Below, one piece after another: positions 50,600-62,162 of a stretch of 64,000 nt of DNA (position 1 is its first letter; each line of letters begins with the position of its first letter). This DNA comes from Sapria himalayana (lineage: Eukaryota > Streptophyta > Magnoliopsida > Malpighiales > Rafflesiaceae), in NCBI GenBank assembly GCA_029783825.1, contig JAREIK010000751.1, positions 539,176 through 603,175 of the forward strand. The letters run 5' to 3'. Made by a program: the position numbers and the translations under genes. The notes beneath the pieces were generated by a model. The model did not search any database. It had not been told where the DNA came from and saw only the letters and a program-made list of their open reading frames with translations.

Positions 50600-52570
50600 T
50601 AAGAAGCATATGGAGAAGGAGCGAACGAAGATTAAATGGCTTAAAGATGACAATAGAAACACAAAATATTTTCACAATATGAGTAAAATCAATGCCCAGA
50701 AGAACGAGATTAAAGGAATTAAGAATGGTGAGAGAGTTTGGGTAGATATTGATAAGGAAATAGGGATTCTTCTTGATGATTTTTTTAAAAAATCAATTAT
50801 GTGGGCAGGTTAGTCATGGAGGGGATTCACTAATAAAATTAATTACAACAAAAGTCACAAAAGAACATAATCAATTAATGGAGATGATGGTGGAGGAGGA
50901 GGAGGTTAGAAATGATATTTTTAGTCAGGACAAAGACAGCGCAGCAGGGCCAGACGGCTGGAATAATCTTTTTTTTTTCAGGTATGCTAGCACATAGTTA
51001 AAAAGGATCTTGTGCTTGTAGTCTCAAATGTTTTTGCAGGAGCGGATATTCCCAAGTCATGGGCAAATTCGTTCATCGTACTGATTCCAAAAAGGAATTC
51101 CAACAAATATGTGAAGATTTTAGATCAATTAGCTTATGTAATGTGGTCTACAAAATTTTGGCAAAAATTTTAAAAGGTAAGCTAAGCTGTGTCCTGCCCG
51201 ATATAATATCTCAGGAACAAATGGGTTTTGTTAAAAATAGGTTAATGATTGAAAATGTAAGATTAGTGTCTGAAATGATGAGAGAAATAGCAATTAAAAC
51301 TAGAGGTTCCAATTTAGTAATAAAGATGGATTTGACTAAAGTATTTGCCAGAGTAGAGTGGGACACTTTGTTTTGTAATGTGAAAATTTGGTTTCTCTAA
51401 ATTATGCATTAATTTAATATATAGATGCATTACAAGTGTATGGATTAAAGTTATTGCAAATGGGGAAATAGGGTAGGAATTTAAGTAAAAAAGAGGATTG
51501 AGGCAAGGGGACCCACTGTCTCCATTATTATTTGATATATATTTAGAATTACTGATTCTTAACATAAATATGAGAATGGCTGAAGGCAAAATAGTTCCAT
51601 TTAGGCAACCTAAAAATATACCGAGAATAGGTTGTTTAGCTTATGCAGACTATTTAATAATATTCACAAATGCGAGTAGTAGGTTGTTAAAGAATATAAT
51701 GGATTTATTAAAAATATTTGAGACATAATCGGGGCAAACAGTGAATAAAAAAAAGTGTCAATTTATGTTAGTAGCAAAAACCTTAGAAAAAGTCATTCAT
51801 AAGGTTAAAAATATTACACGTTTCACACCGAAAAAAGGAGTTTTAATGTACCTGGGATGCCCTATATATGAGGGTAGACTTAGAGAAGAATACTTAAATT
51901 TTTTACAAGACAAAATGAGAAGAAAAATAGCAGGCTAGAAGAAATATATTTTGGGATTCAGAAGAAGGATCTCGTTAATCTCTCATATTCTTCAAAGTAC
52001 AATGGAACACATATTATCAGCAATACATCTCCCTAAAAGCTTTATTAAAAACCTAGAAATGGAAATATCCAACTTTTTATGGGATAAAAAAGAAGGGAGG
52101 CTGAAGCTTCATTGGAAGAACTAGAATGATCTCTGCTACCCTAAAGAAGAAGCAGGCCTAGGATTAATTAGTCTACATGACGTGGCTACAACATGGGATT
52201 GTAAAGCTTGGTAAAGGTTAAAAGAAAATGCTAGCCTGTGGGCTAAATATATGAGAGCCAAATATGGGTGGGACAATGATAAGATTACGAAGAGGGCTTC
52301 GAATAATTGGAAATGCTGGAAAATTAGAGGGAGATAGTAGAATCTCACTCGATACAGAAAAAGAGTGGCTGAAAATGGATGCTCAATTCGCAAGGAATTT
52401 TCACATTTAAGTCAGTTAAAGAACTGATAAAAAAGAAAAAACCTACTCAATTAATTTTTAAATGGGCCTGGAAAGTAGACATCCCGCAAAAAATTTGCTT
52501 GTTAGAATAGAAAGTTCTAGCTAATGTCATACTAGTTGACATCAATGTCCAAAGGAAAGGAAAATCCAAT
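50600..52570 (+). pseudogene. LINE-2: truncated L1-type LINE ORF2
   Basis: The reading begins within the edge of the microsatellite with 'KIKWLKDDNRNTKYFHN', then 'DSAAGPDGWNN' (50935-50970), 'SLCNVVYKILAKIL' (51140), 'KMDLTKVF' (51325), 'GLRQGDPLSPLLFDIYLELL' (51495-51555), 'LAYADYLIIF' (51635-51665), 'YLGCPIYEGRL' (51850), 'HWKN' (52110), 'EEAGLGLISL' (52150) and a start of zf-RVT 'FKWAWKVDIPQKI' (52455-52495). The order matches LINE-1 ORF2, so the family is close. The catalytic YADD reads YADY. Endonuclease, RNase H and tail are absent. Several stops follow the same pattern as in LINE-1, for example TAG after 'RRKIAG' at about 51936. Confidence 0.85.
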
Positions 52571-53860
52571 AATATTATATGGGAATCAAGAATTAAATTT
52601 AGTATTTTATTACTTGTTAGCATGGGAAAAACGGGTGACATTAGACTATTCTTATTTCTCACAAGAATTAAATTTACAAAATTCCACATACAAGCTTAGT
52701 AAGATTCCCATATAATATAAAATAATGTCATACTAGTCTAATGTCATACTAGTTGTAATGTAAATGTTATCAGCCAACTTCGTTACCCATTAATAAGCTT
52801 AGTAAGATTCACTTATATGTGCAAAAGGCAACTTTACTAATTATAGGACTCATATTATTATGGGACTAGCTAGACAAGAGTCCCTAGCCTAATAAGCATT
52901 TAAGATACTAATCTTGTTAGAGTATGACATCAATGATTAATGAACAAATTAATTTAGTATTTTATTACTCGTTAGCATGGAAAAAACGTGTGACATTAGA
53001 CTATTCTTATTTCTCACAAGAATTAAATTTACAAAATTCCACAGGCAAGCTTAGTAAGACATGTAAATACTTTGAGATAAAATCACTTTCAATGGTCTGT
53101 GAAATTATAAATAAAACTTGAGTTTGTACAATAATGGGAGACATCTTTTATATAGTGAGAGTTCTCTTTTATCAATGGCTCAATTTAAATTATATATATT
53201 AATATTATTACATAGGAATTTCTTAGAAAATTCCAGAATAGAAAAATTTTGTAGCCAATAAAATCTACTAGAATTCCCATGATACCACTTCAAAATCTCT
53301 GCCCTCAATCTATATTTTTTAGAATTTCAATGGTTTATGATATTGAAATTTATAGAGGATAGTCAGGAAAACAATGTTAAAAATTTATATCCATTAAACT
53401 AAAATAAGCATAATTGAACATACTTACTTAGATAAATTGAGTTATTGGTCTTAAAAATGAAAGCATATCACAGTGTCATAGATCACAAACTTTAGTGTTA
53501 TACATGCGATGTTAGGCTAAATTTTTTTTTCTCAATTGCCTAAGTCAATCAATTCTTATCTCTCACAAAAATTAAACCCAAAAAATCTCACACAAAACCT
53601 TAATAAGAAAGATAAAATAAATTACAAAAGAAATTTGAGACATATAACAATGAGAGGGCATTCTTATATTGTGAAAACTCCCTTTCACTAGAGATTTCAA
53701 ATTACACCACATGTTATAATCTATTTACAAAAAAATTTCCTAGAATATTTTAGATTGAGAAGAAATATTTTGGAACCTTCTAGTATTCTTATAACATTTA
53801 TTCAAAAGTATATAACTATTAAACTAAAATAAGCATAATTAAGTAATAATTTTTAAAAAA
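52571..53860. repeat. Diverged LTR-like direct repeats with a nested inverted repeat
   Basis: A phrase of about 115 bp beginning 'aattaaatttagtatttta' (52590-52706) returns at about 52946-53061. A wider and more diverged match links about 53000-53420 with 53550-53845; both end in 'attaaactaaaataagcataatt'. The first copy is enclosed by an exact 16-bp inverted repeat, ATATTATATGGGAATC at 52572-52587 and its complement at 52703-52718. 'taatgtcatactagt' occurs three times around it (about 52523, 52724, 52739). TATA-like words before 'gtgagag' suggest LTR origin. No coding. Confidence 0.55.
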
Positions 53861-54130
53861 TAAAGCCACGGTCACAATAGCTTTTTTTTTTATTCAAAAA
53901 ATTAGTGAGATCTTTTTTAATGTGAGCACCCCCTTCCCATAAAAAAGATAAATTTATTAAACAAAACAAAAATATTATACTTCTAGTTCTACTACGTTAA
54001 ATTTAAACCATAAAATTTAATTAAACAAACTATTTAATTAAAAGTGGGTGATCTGTTCAAACCCTTGTAGACCCAATATATATATATATAGTGTGTGTGT
54101 GTGTGTGTGTGTTTATATTTATAATATATA
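53861..54130. repeat. AT-rich spacer with (TA)n(GT)n tracts
   Basis: A (TA)7 tract at about 54077-54090 runs into (GT)11 at 54091-54112, followed by another (TA)n. Nothing else is recognised. Confidence 0.6.
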
Positions 54131-54250
54131 TATATATATGTTTGCTAATTTTTTGACTTGATGCTTATAGTTTGGTGGTTGGATGTTTTAATTTAAAAAT
54201 AGAGGTTGTGAGTTCAAATCTCATGAATATCTATAACTCAATGTTTCTTG
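54130..54250 (+). mobile_element. tRNA-derived SINE-like unit
   Basis: TAGTTTGGTGG at 54168-54178 resembles an RNA polymerase III A box and GAGTTCAAATC at 54210-54220 a B box. Their starts are 42 bp apart, right for a tRNA-derived promoter. The flanking arms do not fold into a full cloverleaf, so an active tRNA gene is unlikely and a SINE head is the better reading. The 3' limit and tail are not clear. Confidence 0.4.
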
Positions 54251-54789
54251 TCTTTTTTTAAAGATTTTTGAATTTTTTGTAAAATTCATTGATAAGTCAC
54301 AATGAGGATAAAATTGGTATTTTAATTTTTAGTGCACACAAACGTAATTATTTTATATTTTGGTATACTTTTTAAAAATTAGAAAAAAACATTATTTTCT
54401 CTAAAATTATTTTAAATATAATACACCAAAACAAAAATCTTTTTATTTTCTAATGACTAAACATCCTCTTACTTGCACTTGATGTATGGATAATAGTGCA
54501 TAGAGTGAGGTGATGCTCATCATATGCCGAAGATAATAAATTTTCTTAAATTCACCACTTTAATTTCATGGACTTAGTATTTCTTCTAAGCTTCCATGTA
54601 ATACTTAAACAACTCATCACTTGGATGTAGCTAAGCCTGCCTCTTGTTTTCCTTGTAAGTAATACTCAACTTCTACCAACAATTTAAAAACAAAGAGAAC
54701 CCAAAAAACATAAAAAAAGACTTAATATTAAAGAATATAAATTATCAGTTAGTGATTTGTAAATGAAACAACCTCCTTTTTTAAACATA
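54251..54789. other. AT-rich stretch, no gene seen
   Basis: No motif, terminal repeat or frame of note was recognised before the gypsy LTR begins. Confidence 0.35.
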
Positions 54790-55160
54790 TTAATGAAAGT
54801 ATCTATAATCCTAGATAGTTGTTGATATTTTACAATCTTTTAGATCATTGAAATATTCTAGATACTTTACAATCCTATGGAGCCTTGAAAATTTATAGAT
54901 ATTTTACAATCCTCTAGAGCCTTGAAAAATTCTAGATACTTTACAATCCTCTAGAGCCTTGAAAAATTCTAGATACTTTACAATCCTCTAGAGCCTTGAA
55001 AATTTCTAGATACCTTAAACCTCTAGAACCTTTCACATTTTGCTTAGAAAGAGACTTCTCTCCATGTTTTTAAAAGCTTTCCACCTCTCGAAATAAACCT
55101 CTTAATATTATTTGCTTCCATTTTATGAAAAGAGAGGCTCTTAATAAGCGGTGGTATAAT
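54790..55160 (-). mobile_element. 3' LTR of Gypsy-B with 37-bp tandem repeats
   Basis: This region shares phrases with the LTRs at 30201 and 58940-59149 ('CTAGAACCTTTCACA', 'GCTTAGAAAG', a 'CCACCGCTTATTAAGAG' start on the minus strand near 55160). At 54828-55012 a 37-bp unit, ctttacaatcctctagagcc plus 17 bases, occurs five times. The three inner copies are nearly identical and the outer ones more diverged, so the tract expanded inside the LTR. Confidence 0.65.
54828..55012. repeat. Five tandem copies of a 37-bp unit
   Basis: Five units of exactly 37 bp fill 185 bp. Each has 'ttacaatc', 'agcc/atca ttgaaa' and 'tagata'. The other LTR copies of this family in the window show only one or two such words. 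Confidence 0.85.
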
Positions 55161-58100
55161 ATTATCTTTCACCAATGATGCATATGTCCTCATCCATTCT
55201 CCTAGTTGAAATACTTGATTTATACTAACTGCCACAATGTTGTTGATGGCTCCCAATTGGCTTCACTCCCTACCTTTTCAAGTAGTCTCTTCCATTTTAC
55301 TAAGTATTCTTACTATATTAAAAGTTATTCTTTCTCATGTGTTGGTCTACTATGATATAATCCACCTCCTTGTCATTAGATGTCACTACTGATGTGAGTG
55401 TCCTTTATGAAATCTCACAACTTAGATTCTCTCTATCTTTATGATATGACTTGAAATTGTTAATATAAAAAATAGAATAAATCTTTAGTCTCGATGATAG
55501 CTCAACCTTATATGACACATTACCAACTCATCCTAATATGGGAATGGGTCTTTTTCATTCTATCTTACAAGAACTTTATGTATCTTTTTGAAAGGACTTG
55601 AATTGTTGTGATATGAACTTGATAATTAACTCTCCAACTTGGAATTCAACATGCCTCCTCTTCTAGTCAGCCCATTTTTATCTTGTTAATAACCTTCTCC
55701 AAGTATGAGCATCATATGTTAGCCTATTCATGCCAATCCTTAACAAGTTTCTAAGCTACAAGTCTCTTCTCTGTGTACCCTCTAGCTAGGATTTGAGGAG
55801 TCATCAATTATTGTTCTATGACTATATTGAATAAAATTTTCAGTTACTTCACTTCTCTTTAGGTTATAAGTGAACTGAGCCACATCTAGTAGCTTTGCCT
55901 TGTCGGTCTAATTATCACTCACAAAATGCCTCAAATATAACTCTAGTAATGTATTTACCCATTCTGTTTATTGATTCTATCTACCCATCAATATGATGGT
56001 GAAAATTAATAGAGAAGTGGCATGTCCTACACATGAGTTTGAAAAGCTACATCCAAACTATTTTAGTAAAACATGGAATATGATCACTTACAATAAATTT
56101 TGGTAGGCCCCAATATTTCCCCATGTTCTTTTAGAATAGTTTGGTTATATTCTCTTTTGCATAATTTTTAGAAGTTTCTATGAAAGTAACATACTTTTAG
56201 AAATAACCATCACCACTATGATCTATCCATGTTCCTCATGCTTGGGCAATCCAATTACAAAGTCTATGTTAATGTTATCCAAGCATTACCTTGCTTTCTC
56301 TTTATGTACAATAAACCATCCTTTATCCAAAATCACCATGTCTTTTCCTTGTTGGATCGGAAATTGAGACCCTTTATCAATGTATAGTATTACAACCCCT
56401 CCTTTTTGAGATCCATCATCTTTCCCGAGGGTAAGGCTAGTTATGGATGCTAACTTTGTTTTGCAAATTAAGGCTACAGACACATAATCAATGATTTCGA
56501 GTTAGTACTCCAATGTGAAGTCAAACTCAGGTAAAAAATTATTTCTGCCTTGCTTTCTTGGGGCTTAACTTTTTCTGGGTATGAAAGTAACTAATAGTAA
56601 TATTGTCCATCTTGTGAAATATAATCCCAATAGATAATGTCTTAATATCAAAAAGAAATTGATGATCACTATCATCTCATTCTGTTGAACCATGTACTAC
56701 TTCTCCATGTCATTGAAATTATGGTTTTGAAAAGCTATGTGGTAACTTTCCTACATAAGAACCCCTCTAATAGCAAAGTCATGGGTATTGGTGTGTACCT
56801 CAAATACCTTGGTATGATTAGATAATCTCAACATCGACTTCTCCATCATATCCTTATTTTTCTATAAGTCTTCAAAGACTACTAACACATTTCATCACAT
56901 GTCCATGCATTACTCTTATTGAGAAGATCTATCAATTGAGCTTCTTTTGTTGAATATCCTTTGATGAATCGATGGTAGTAATTAACTAGGCCTAGGAAAA
57001 ATCTTAATTGTGATAACTTGGTTGAGGGATATCATTCCTAAATAGTCTTAGTCTTGTTCTTATTCATCATGTGTTTTCTATCTTTAATGCAATGCCCTAG
57101 GAAGATCACTTCTTCTAGAGTAAAAGAATATTTCTTCTTATTCATGTATAGTTCATTTTACCTTAATAGCCAAAATACTTTTTTTAAATAATCAAGAAAC
57201 TTTTCCAAGATATTATAATATATAACAATATCATCTAGATATACCACCACGAACTTATCTAAGAAATTGTGGAATATTTTTTTATCAAAGTGTAGAAAAT
57301 AGCAAGTGCATTAGTGAGACTAAAGGCATCACTATGAATTCATAGGAGTCATACCTTGTCACACATGTTGTGTTTGATTCATCCCCTTTAACTATCCTCA
57401 TTTGATAGTACCCTAATGACAAGTCCAACTTAGTAAAGTATCCTATTTTACCAAGTTGATAAAATAGATCAAAATAAAAGGAATGAGATATTTATTCTTT
57501 ATCATCACTTTTTTGAGTACCTAACAGTCGATGCACAACCATAAAGACTTATCATGCTTCTTCTAGAATAAGATCGATGTACCATATGAGTCCTTAGATG
57601 GATGGATGAATCCAACACCCAATAATTCATTTAGTGGCTTTCTTAACTCCTCTAATTCTAGGGGTGCCAACATGTAGGGCACCATTGGTGGGGATTTGGA
57701 TCCCCAATCCAACATGATCTATTGATCTTCTTCCTTTTTTTGGTGGGAGCTTTTTGGAGAGTTCCAATGGTAGCACACCTTTAAACTCATCCAACACCTT
57801 CTTGCCTTTCATAAGCATAAATTCTTTCGTATAATCAATCAAGTTTTCCTTAAGAGCTGCCATGTAGGTCATCTTTTTTTTAACATCATATTTAATTGCA
57901 TAGCCAATAGTATATGAGTCTTAGTTTTAACTAGTGTGATTGTTTGAACCATATATGGTGCCTCCTTTTTTAAAATAATCATTAAGCATAAGAAAAGGTA
58001 AGGAACAATATTTACATGTCATAAGAAATCCATCTTGATCACTACATTGAAGTTATTCATAGTTACTATTATGAAATCAATCTTACCATGCCATGACTTT

Positions 58101-58550
58101 ATCTTTATCATTACCCCATATGCTATTCCTTGTGATATCTTGGTGGAGTTGACTACATTGAGACAAACTACCACCTTAGATGTCAAGAGCATGAGTCTCC
58201 TTACCTCTTCTTCTAATATAAAGTTGTGTTGCATTAGTATCTATCGTGGCTTTAGTGAATAATTGATTTACCTTGAGATCCATGAATATGAGTCCTTTGT
58301 TTTAAGACTGCTCCTTGGCTTGCTTGACCTTGAGGGCATTCAATAACTATATTGATCCCACATGCACATCATCACCATCTTGCTCAATCTTCCTCTCAGT
58401 CATAACATTGAAAGTCTTTCCCTTAGGACATTCACAAACCTTGAGTAGTCTATCACATAGAAAACAATTGATTATTGACTTTGAATATGTATGTTTGTCT
58501 CGACCCATACCTTATTTTCTAATAGATACCACACTTCATCATTTTTTAGC
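55160..58550 (-). pseudogene. Gypsy-B: decayed Ty3/gypsy polyprotein
   Basis: On the minus strand there is a zinc-knuckle remnant 'CFLCDRLLKVCECPK' near 58470-58420 (the usual His is not in place), and a protease-like region 58234-58019 with 'KVVVCLNVVNSTKISQGIA', 'WHGKIDFIIVTMNNFNVVI' and 'MDFL'. The linker to reverse transcriptase follows at 57872-57730 ('KKVLDEFKGVLPLELSKKLPP'). Reverse transcriptase and RNase H words run through about 57600-56450, and integrase-like words through about 56250-55600. The last frame before the LTR (55256-55044) has 'INQVFQLGEWMRTYA'. Frequent stops and shifts break all parts. Protein order is the reverse-strand equivalent of Gypsy-A, and the LTRs are related. 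Confidence 0.7.
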
Positions 58551-58939
58551 ATTATAGTTCTTCGACATGTTCTCTCTCTAACCTTTAGCATAACTATTAT
58601 TAAATTGTGATTTGGCTTAAGTTGAGTCCCCATTTTAGAAATTCATAAGTGACTGCTATTATCATGATCATGACTAAGTCTTACCCATCTTATCTCTTCA
58701 CCTCTTACTTAACCCAACCCTGCATGTTGCCCAATGTTAGTTGTTTAACATGAGAACTTATTATTGTTTCTTTTAAGTTACTCCCCACTTGCAACTTGGT
58801 ATGATGATAACTATATGGACATAGTCTTTTTGAAAAATTTTCATATGATACTTTGACAACACACCCATTAGATATTTTTAAGTCAAATCACTTTTTTACA
58901 AATGATATCACATACTCTTTTACACATATCAATGATGTG
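58551..58939 (-). other. Probable gag/leader remnant of Gypsy-B
   Basis: This lies between the zinc-knuckle remnant and the 5' LTR of the minus-strand element, where gag should be. At about 0.4 kb it is much shorter than a gypsy gag region, and I cannot read a gag protein in it. Deletion is likely. Confidence 0.35.
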
Positions 58940-59149
58940 TCAAAAAACATGAAGGTTTTAGACAATTACAATTCTCTAAAGCCTTGAGAGGTTCAAGATA
59001 CTTTAATCCTTTAGATTCATTCACACTTGGCTTGGAAAGGTGGGCCTTTTCATGTTTCTAGAAGCTTCACACCTTCCTATATAAATTTCATAATGATTAT
59101 TAATATCAATTTGATAGATAGAGAGGAACTCCATAAGTGATGGTGTGCA
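58940..59149 (-). mobile_element. 5' LTR remnant of Gypsy-B
   Basis: The minus-strand start TGCACACCATCACTTATGG at 59149 matches the LTR start at 30201. Inner words 'GCTTCTAGAAACATG', 'CTTTCCAAGCCAAGTGTG' and 'CCTCTCAAGGCTTTAGAG' correspond to the other LTRs. It is shorter than the LTR at 30201 and probably truncated. Confidence 0.6.
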
Positions 59150-59540
59150 ATCAAACTATGTTGTTGAATGGGCACGTGCCCCACCACTCTCACTACTTAG
59201 TTTTATTGAGTATATAATAAAAAATTGAGTATAATTGAAAGATAATAAAGGTAAAAATATTATCAAAAATCTAAGGCAAGTGAGCAGTGAGTACCATTAA
59301 ATATTTTCAAAATTAATACTTGGGTATATGTGGTAGGTACATGTACATCATATGTAATGTAGGGTAGTGGTCCTCCAACTTTTATTAATCACTAATCACT
59401 CATCAGTGCTAATTTTTGAAATGCTTATCAAGCCAGCTGGCTAGCGAATGCACTTCACAGAAAGATCAATTAAAATTTCTTGTTATTATTCTTAAATTTA
59501 AAAGCAAAACATTCTTTTTTTTTTCCAAAAATTTAACAAG
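59150..59540. other. Short AT-rich spacer before the second array
   Basis: No gene or repeat is recognised. It ends in a T-rich run at about 59514-59523 directly before the AAGAAT array. Confidence 0.35.
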
Positions 59541-62101
59541 TATAAGATGAATAAGAAGAATATGAAGAATAAGAAGAATAAAAAGTTTAAGAAAAATAAG
59601 AAGAATATGAAGAATAAAAAATATATAAAGTATGAGAAGAATAAGAATTATTAAAAGAATTAGAAGGATAAAAAATATAAGAAAAATAAAAAATATAAGA
59701 AGAATAAGAAGAATAATAAGAATAATAAGAATAAGAAGAATAAGAAGAATAAGAAGAATAAAAAGAATAAAAAGAATAAGGATAAAAAGAAAAAAACGAA
59801 GTAAAAAAAGAATAAAAAGAAAAAGATGAATAAGAAGTATAAAAAGAATAAGTAGAATAAGAAGAATAAGAAGAATAAGAAGTTTAAGAAAAATAAAAAG
59901 AAAAAGAAGAATATGAAGAATAAGAATAATTAGAAGGAAAGGAAGAATTAGAAGAATAAAAAAATTAAAAAGAATAAAAATAATAAAAACAATAGGAAGA
60001 ATAAGAAGAAAAAAAATTCAAAAGAATAATAAGTATAAAAAATAAGAAAAAAACAATAATAAGAATAATATATAGAATAACAAGAATTAAAAAAATAAGA
60101 AGAATATTAAGAATAAGAAGAATAAAAAGAATACGAAGATAAAAAAGAATAAGAATAATAAGAATAATAGGAAGCATAATAAGGAAAAGATGAATATGAA
60201 GAATAACAAGAATAAGAAACATAATAATGAAAAGAAGAATATGAATTATAAGAAGAATACGAAGAATAAGAAAAATAAGAATTACAAGAAGAAATAGACG
60301 AATTAAAAAAATTAGATGAATAAAAAGTATTAAAAATAAGAAGAATAAGTAGTAAAAGAAGTAAAAGAAGAATAAGAAGAATATGAAGAATAGGAAGAAT
60401 ATAAGTATAAGAATAATAAGAAGAATATGAAGAATAAGAAGAAATAGAAGAATAAGAAGAATATGAAGAATATGAAAAATATATAGAATATGAAGAATAT
60501 GAAAAATAGAAACAATGAGAAGAATAAGACTAATAAAAATAATAAGAATAATATAAAGAATTAGAAGATAGAAAAGAATATGAAGAATAAGAAAAATAAT
60601 AAGAATTAGAAGAATAAGATGAATAATAAGAATAAAAAAAATAAGAAGAATAATAAGAATATTAAGAATAAGAAATAAGAAGAATATGAAATAAGAAGAA
60701 TAAGAATAATAAAAAGAATAAGAAAAATAAGAAGAATAAGAAGAATAAAAAAATAAGAAAATATGAAGAATAAAATGATTAAGAGGAATAAGAAGAATAA
60801 GAAGAATATGAAGAATAAGAAGAATGAGAAGAATAATAAGAATAAGAAGAATAAAATAAATAAAAAGAATAAGAAGTATAAGAAGAAGAATAAGAAGAAG
60901 AATAAGAAGAATAAGAAGAATAAAAAAATAATAAGAATAAGAAGTATAAGAAGATTAATAAGAAAACGAAGAATAGGAAGAATAAGAATAATTAAAAGGA
61001 TACGAAGAATTAGAAGAATAAAAAAAACAAGAAGAATAAGAAGATAAAAAAAATTAGAAGAATAATAAGTATAAAAAATAAGAAAAATAATAAAAAAAGA
61101 ATAATATATAGAATAACAAGATTTAGAAGGATAAGAAGAATATTAAGAATAAGAACAATAAAAAGAATACAATGATAAAAATGAATAAGAAGAATAAGAA
61201 TAATATGAAGAATAATAAGAATAAGATGAATATGAAAAATAACAAGAATAAAAAACATAATAAGGATAAGAAGAATATGAATTAAAAGAAGAAAATGAGG
61301 AATAAGAAAAATAAGAATTACAAGAAGAACTAGAAGAATAAGAAGAATAAGAAGAATAAGAAGTATAAAAAAATAAGAATAATATGAAGAAAAAGAAGTA
61401 TAAGAAGAATAAGAATAATAGGAAGAATAAGTAGTATAAGAAAAATAATAAGAATAAAAAGTATATGAAAAATAAGAAGAATAAGAAAAATAAGAAGAAT
61501 AAGAATAATAAGAATAAGAATAATAATAATAATAATAATTAAAAGATAAAGAAGAATATGAAGAATAAGAAGAATAAGAACAATAACAAGAATTAGAAAA
61601 ATAAGGAGATAAAGAAGAATAAGAAGAATAAGAAGAATAAGAAGAATAAAAAGAATAAAAAGAATAAGAAGAATAAGAAAAATAAGAATAATAAGAAGAA
61701 TAAGAATAATAATAAGAATAAGAAGAATAAGAAGAATAAGAAGAATAAATAAAAAGAAAAATAAAAATAGAAAGAATAAAATTATTAAGAAGAATAAGAA
61801 AAATAAAAAAAAATAAGAAAATTAAAAAAAATAAAGAGAATATGAAGGATAGGTAGAATAATAAGAATAAGAATAATAAGAGGAATAAGAAGAATTAGAA
61901 TAATAACAATAATAACAATAATAATAATAATAATATAAATATAAAGTAGAAAAAAAAGAATAAAAAGAATGCGAAGAATAAAAAGAATAAGAAGAATAAA
62001 TAGAATTAATAAAATAAGTATAATATAAAGAATAAGAAGAATAAAAAAAATAAGAAAAATAGAAAGAATATGAAGAATAAAAAGAGTAAAAGAATAATAA
62101 G

Positions 62102-62162
<61 letters not shown>

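Noticed and set aside
44261..50675. Very long open frames rich in Phe/Leu/Ser/Tyr or Lys/Asn/Arg (up to about 380 codons)
   Set aside because: They are translations of AAG/AAT triplets, exist in several frames at once and have no domain; triplet arrays stay open because they rarely form stops in some frames.
54160..54225. A functional tRNA gene
   Set aside because: The B-box-like T arm is present, but no acceptor stem or clear anticodon arm can be paired; a SINE head fits better.
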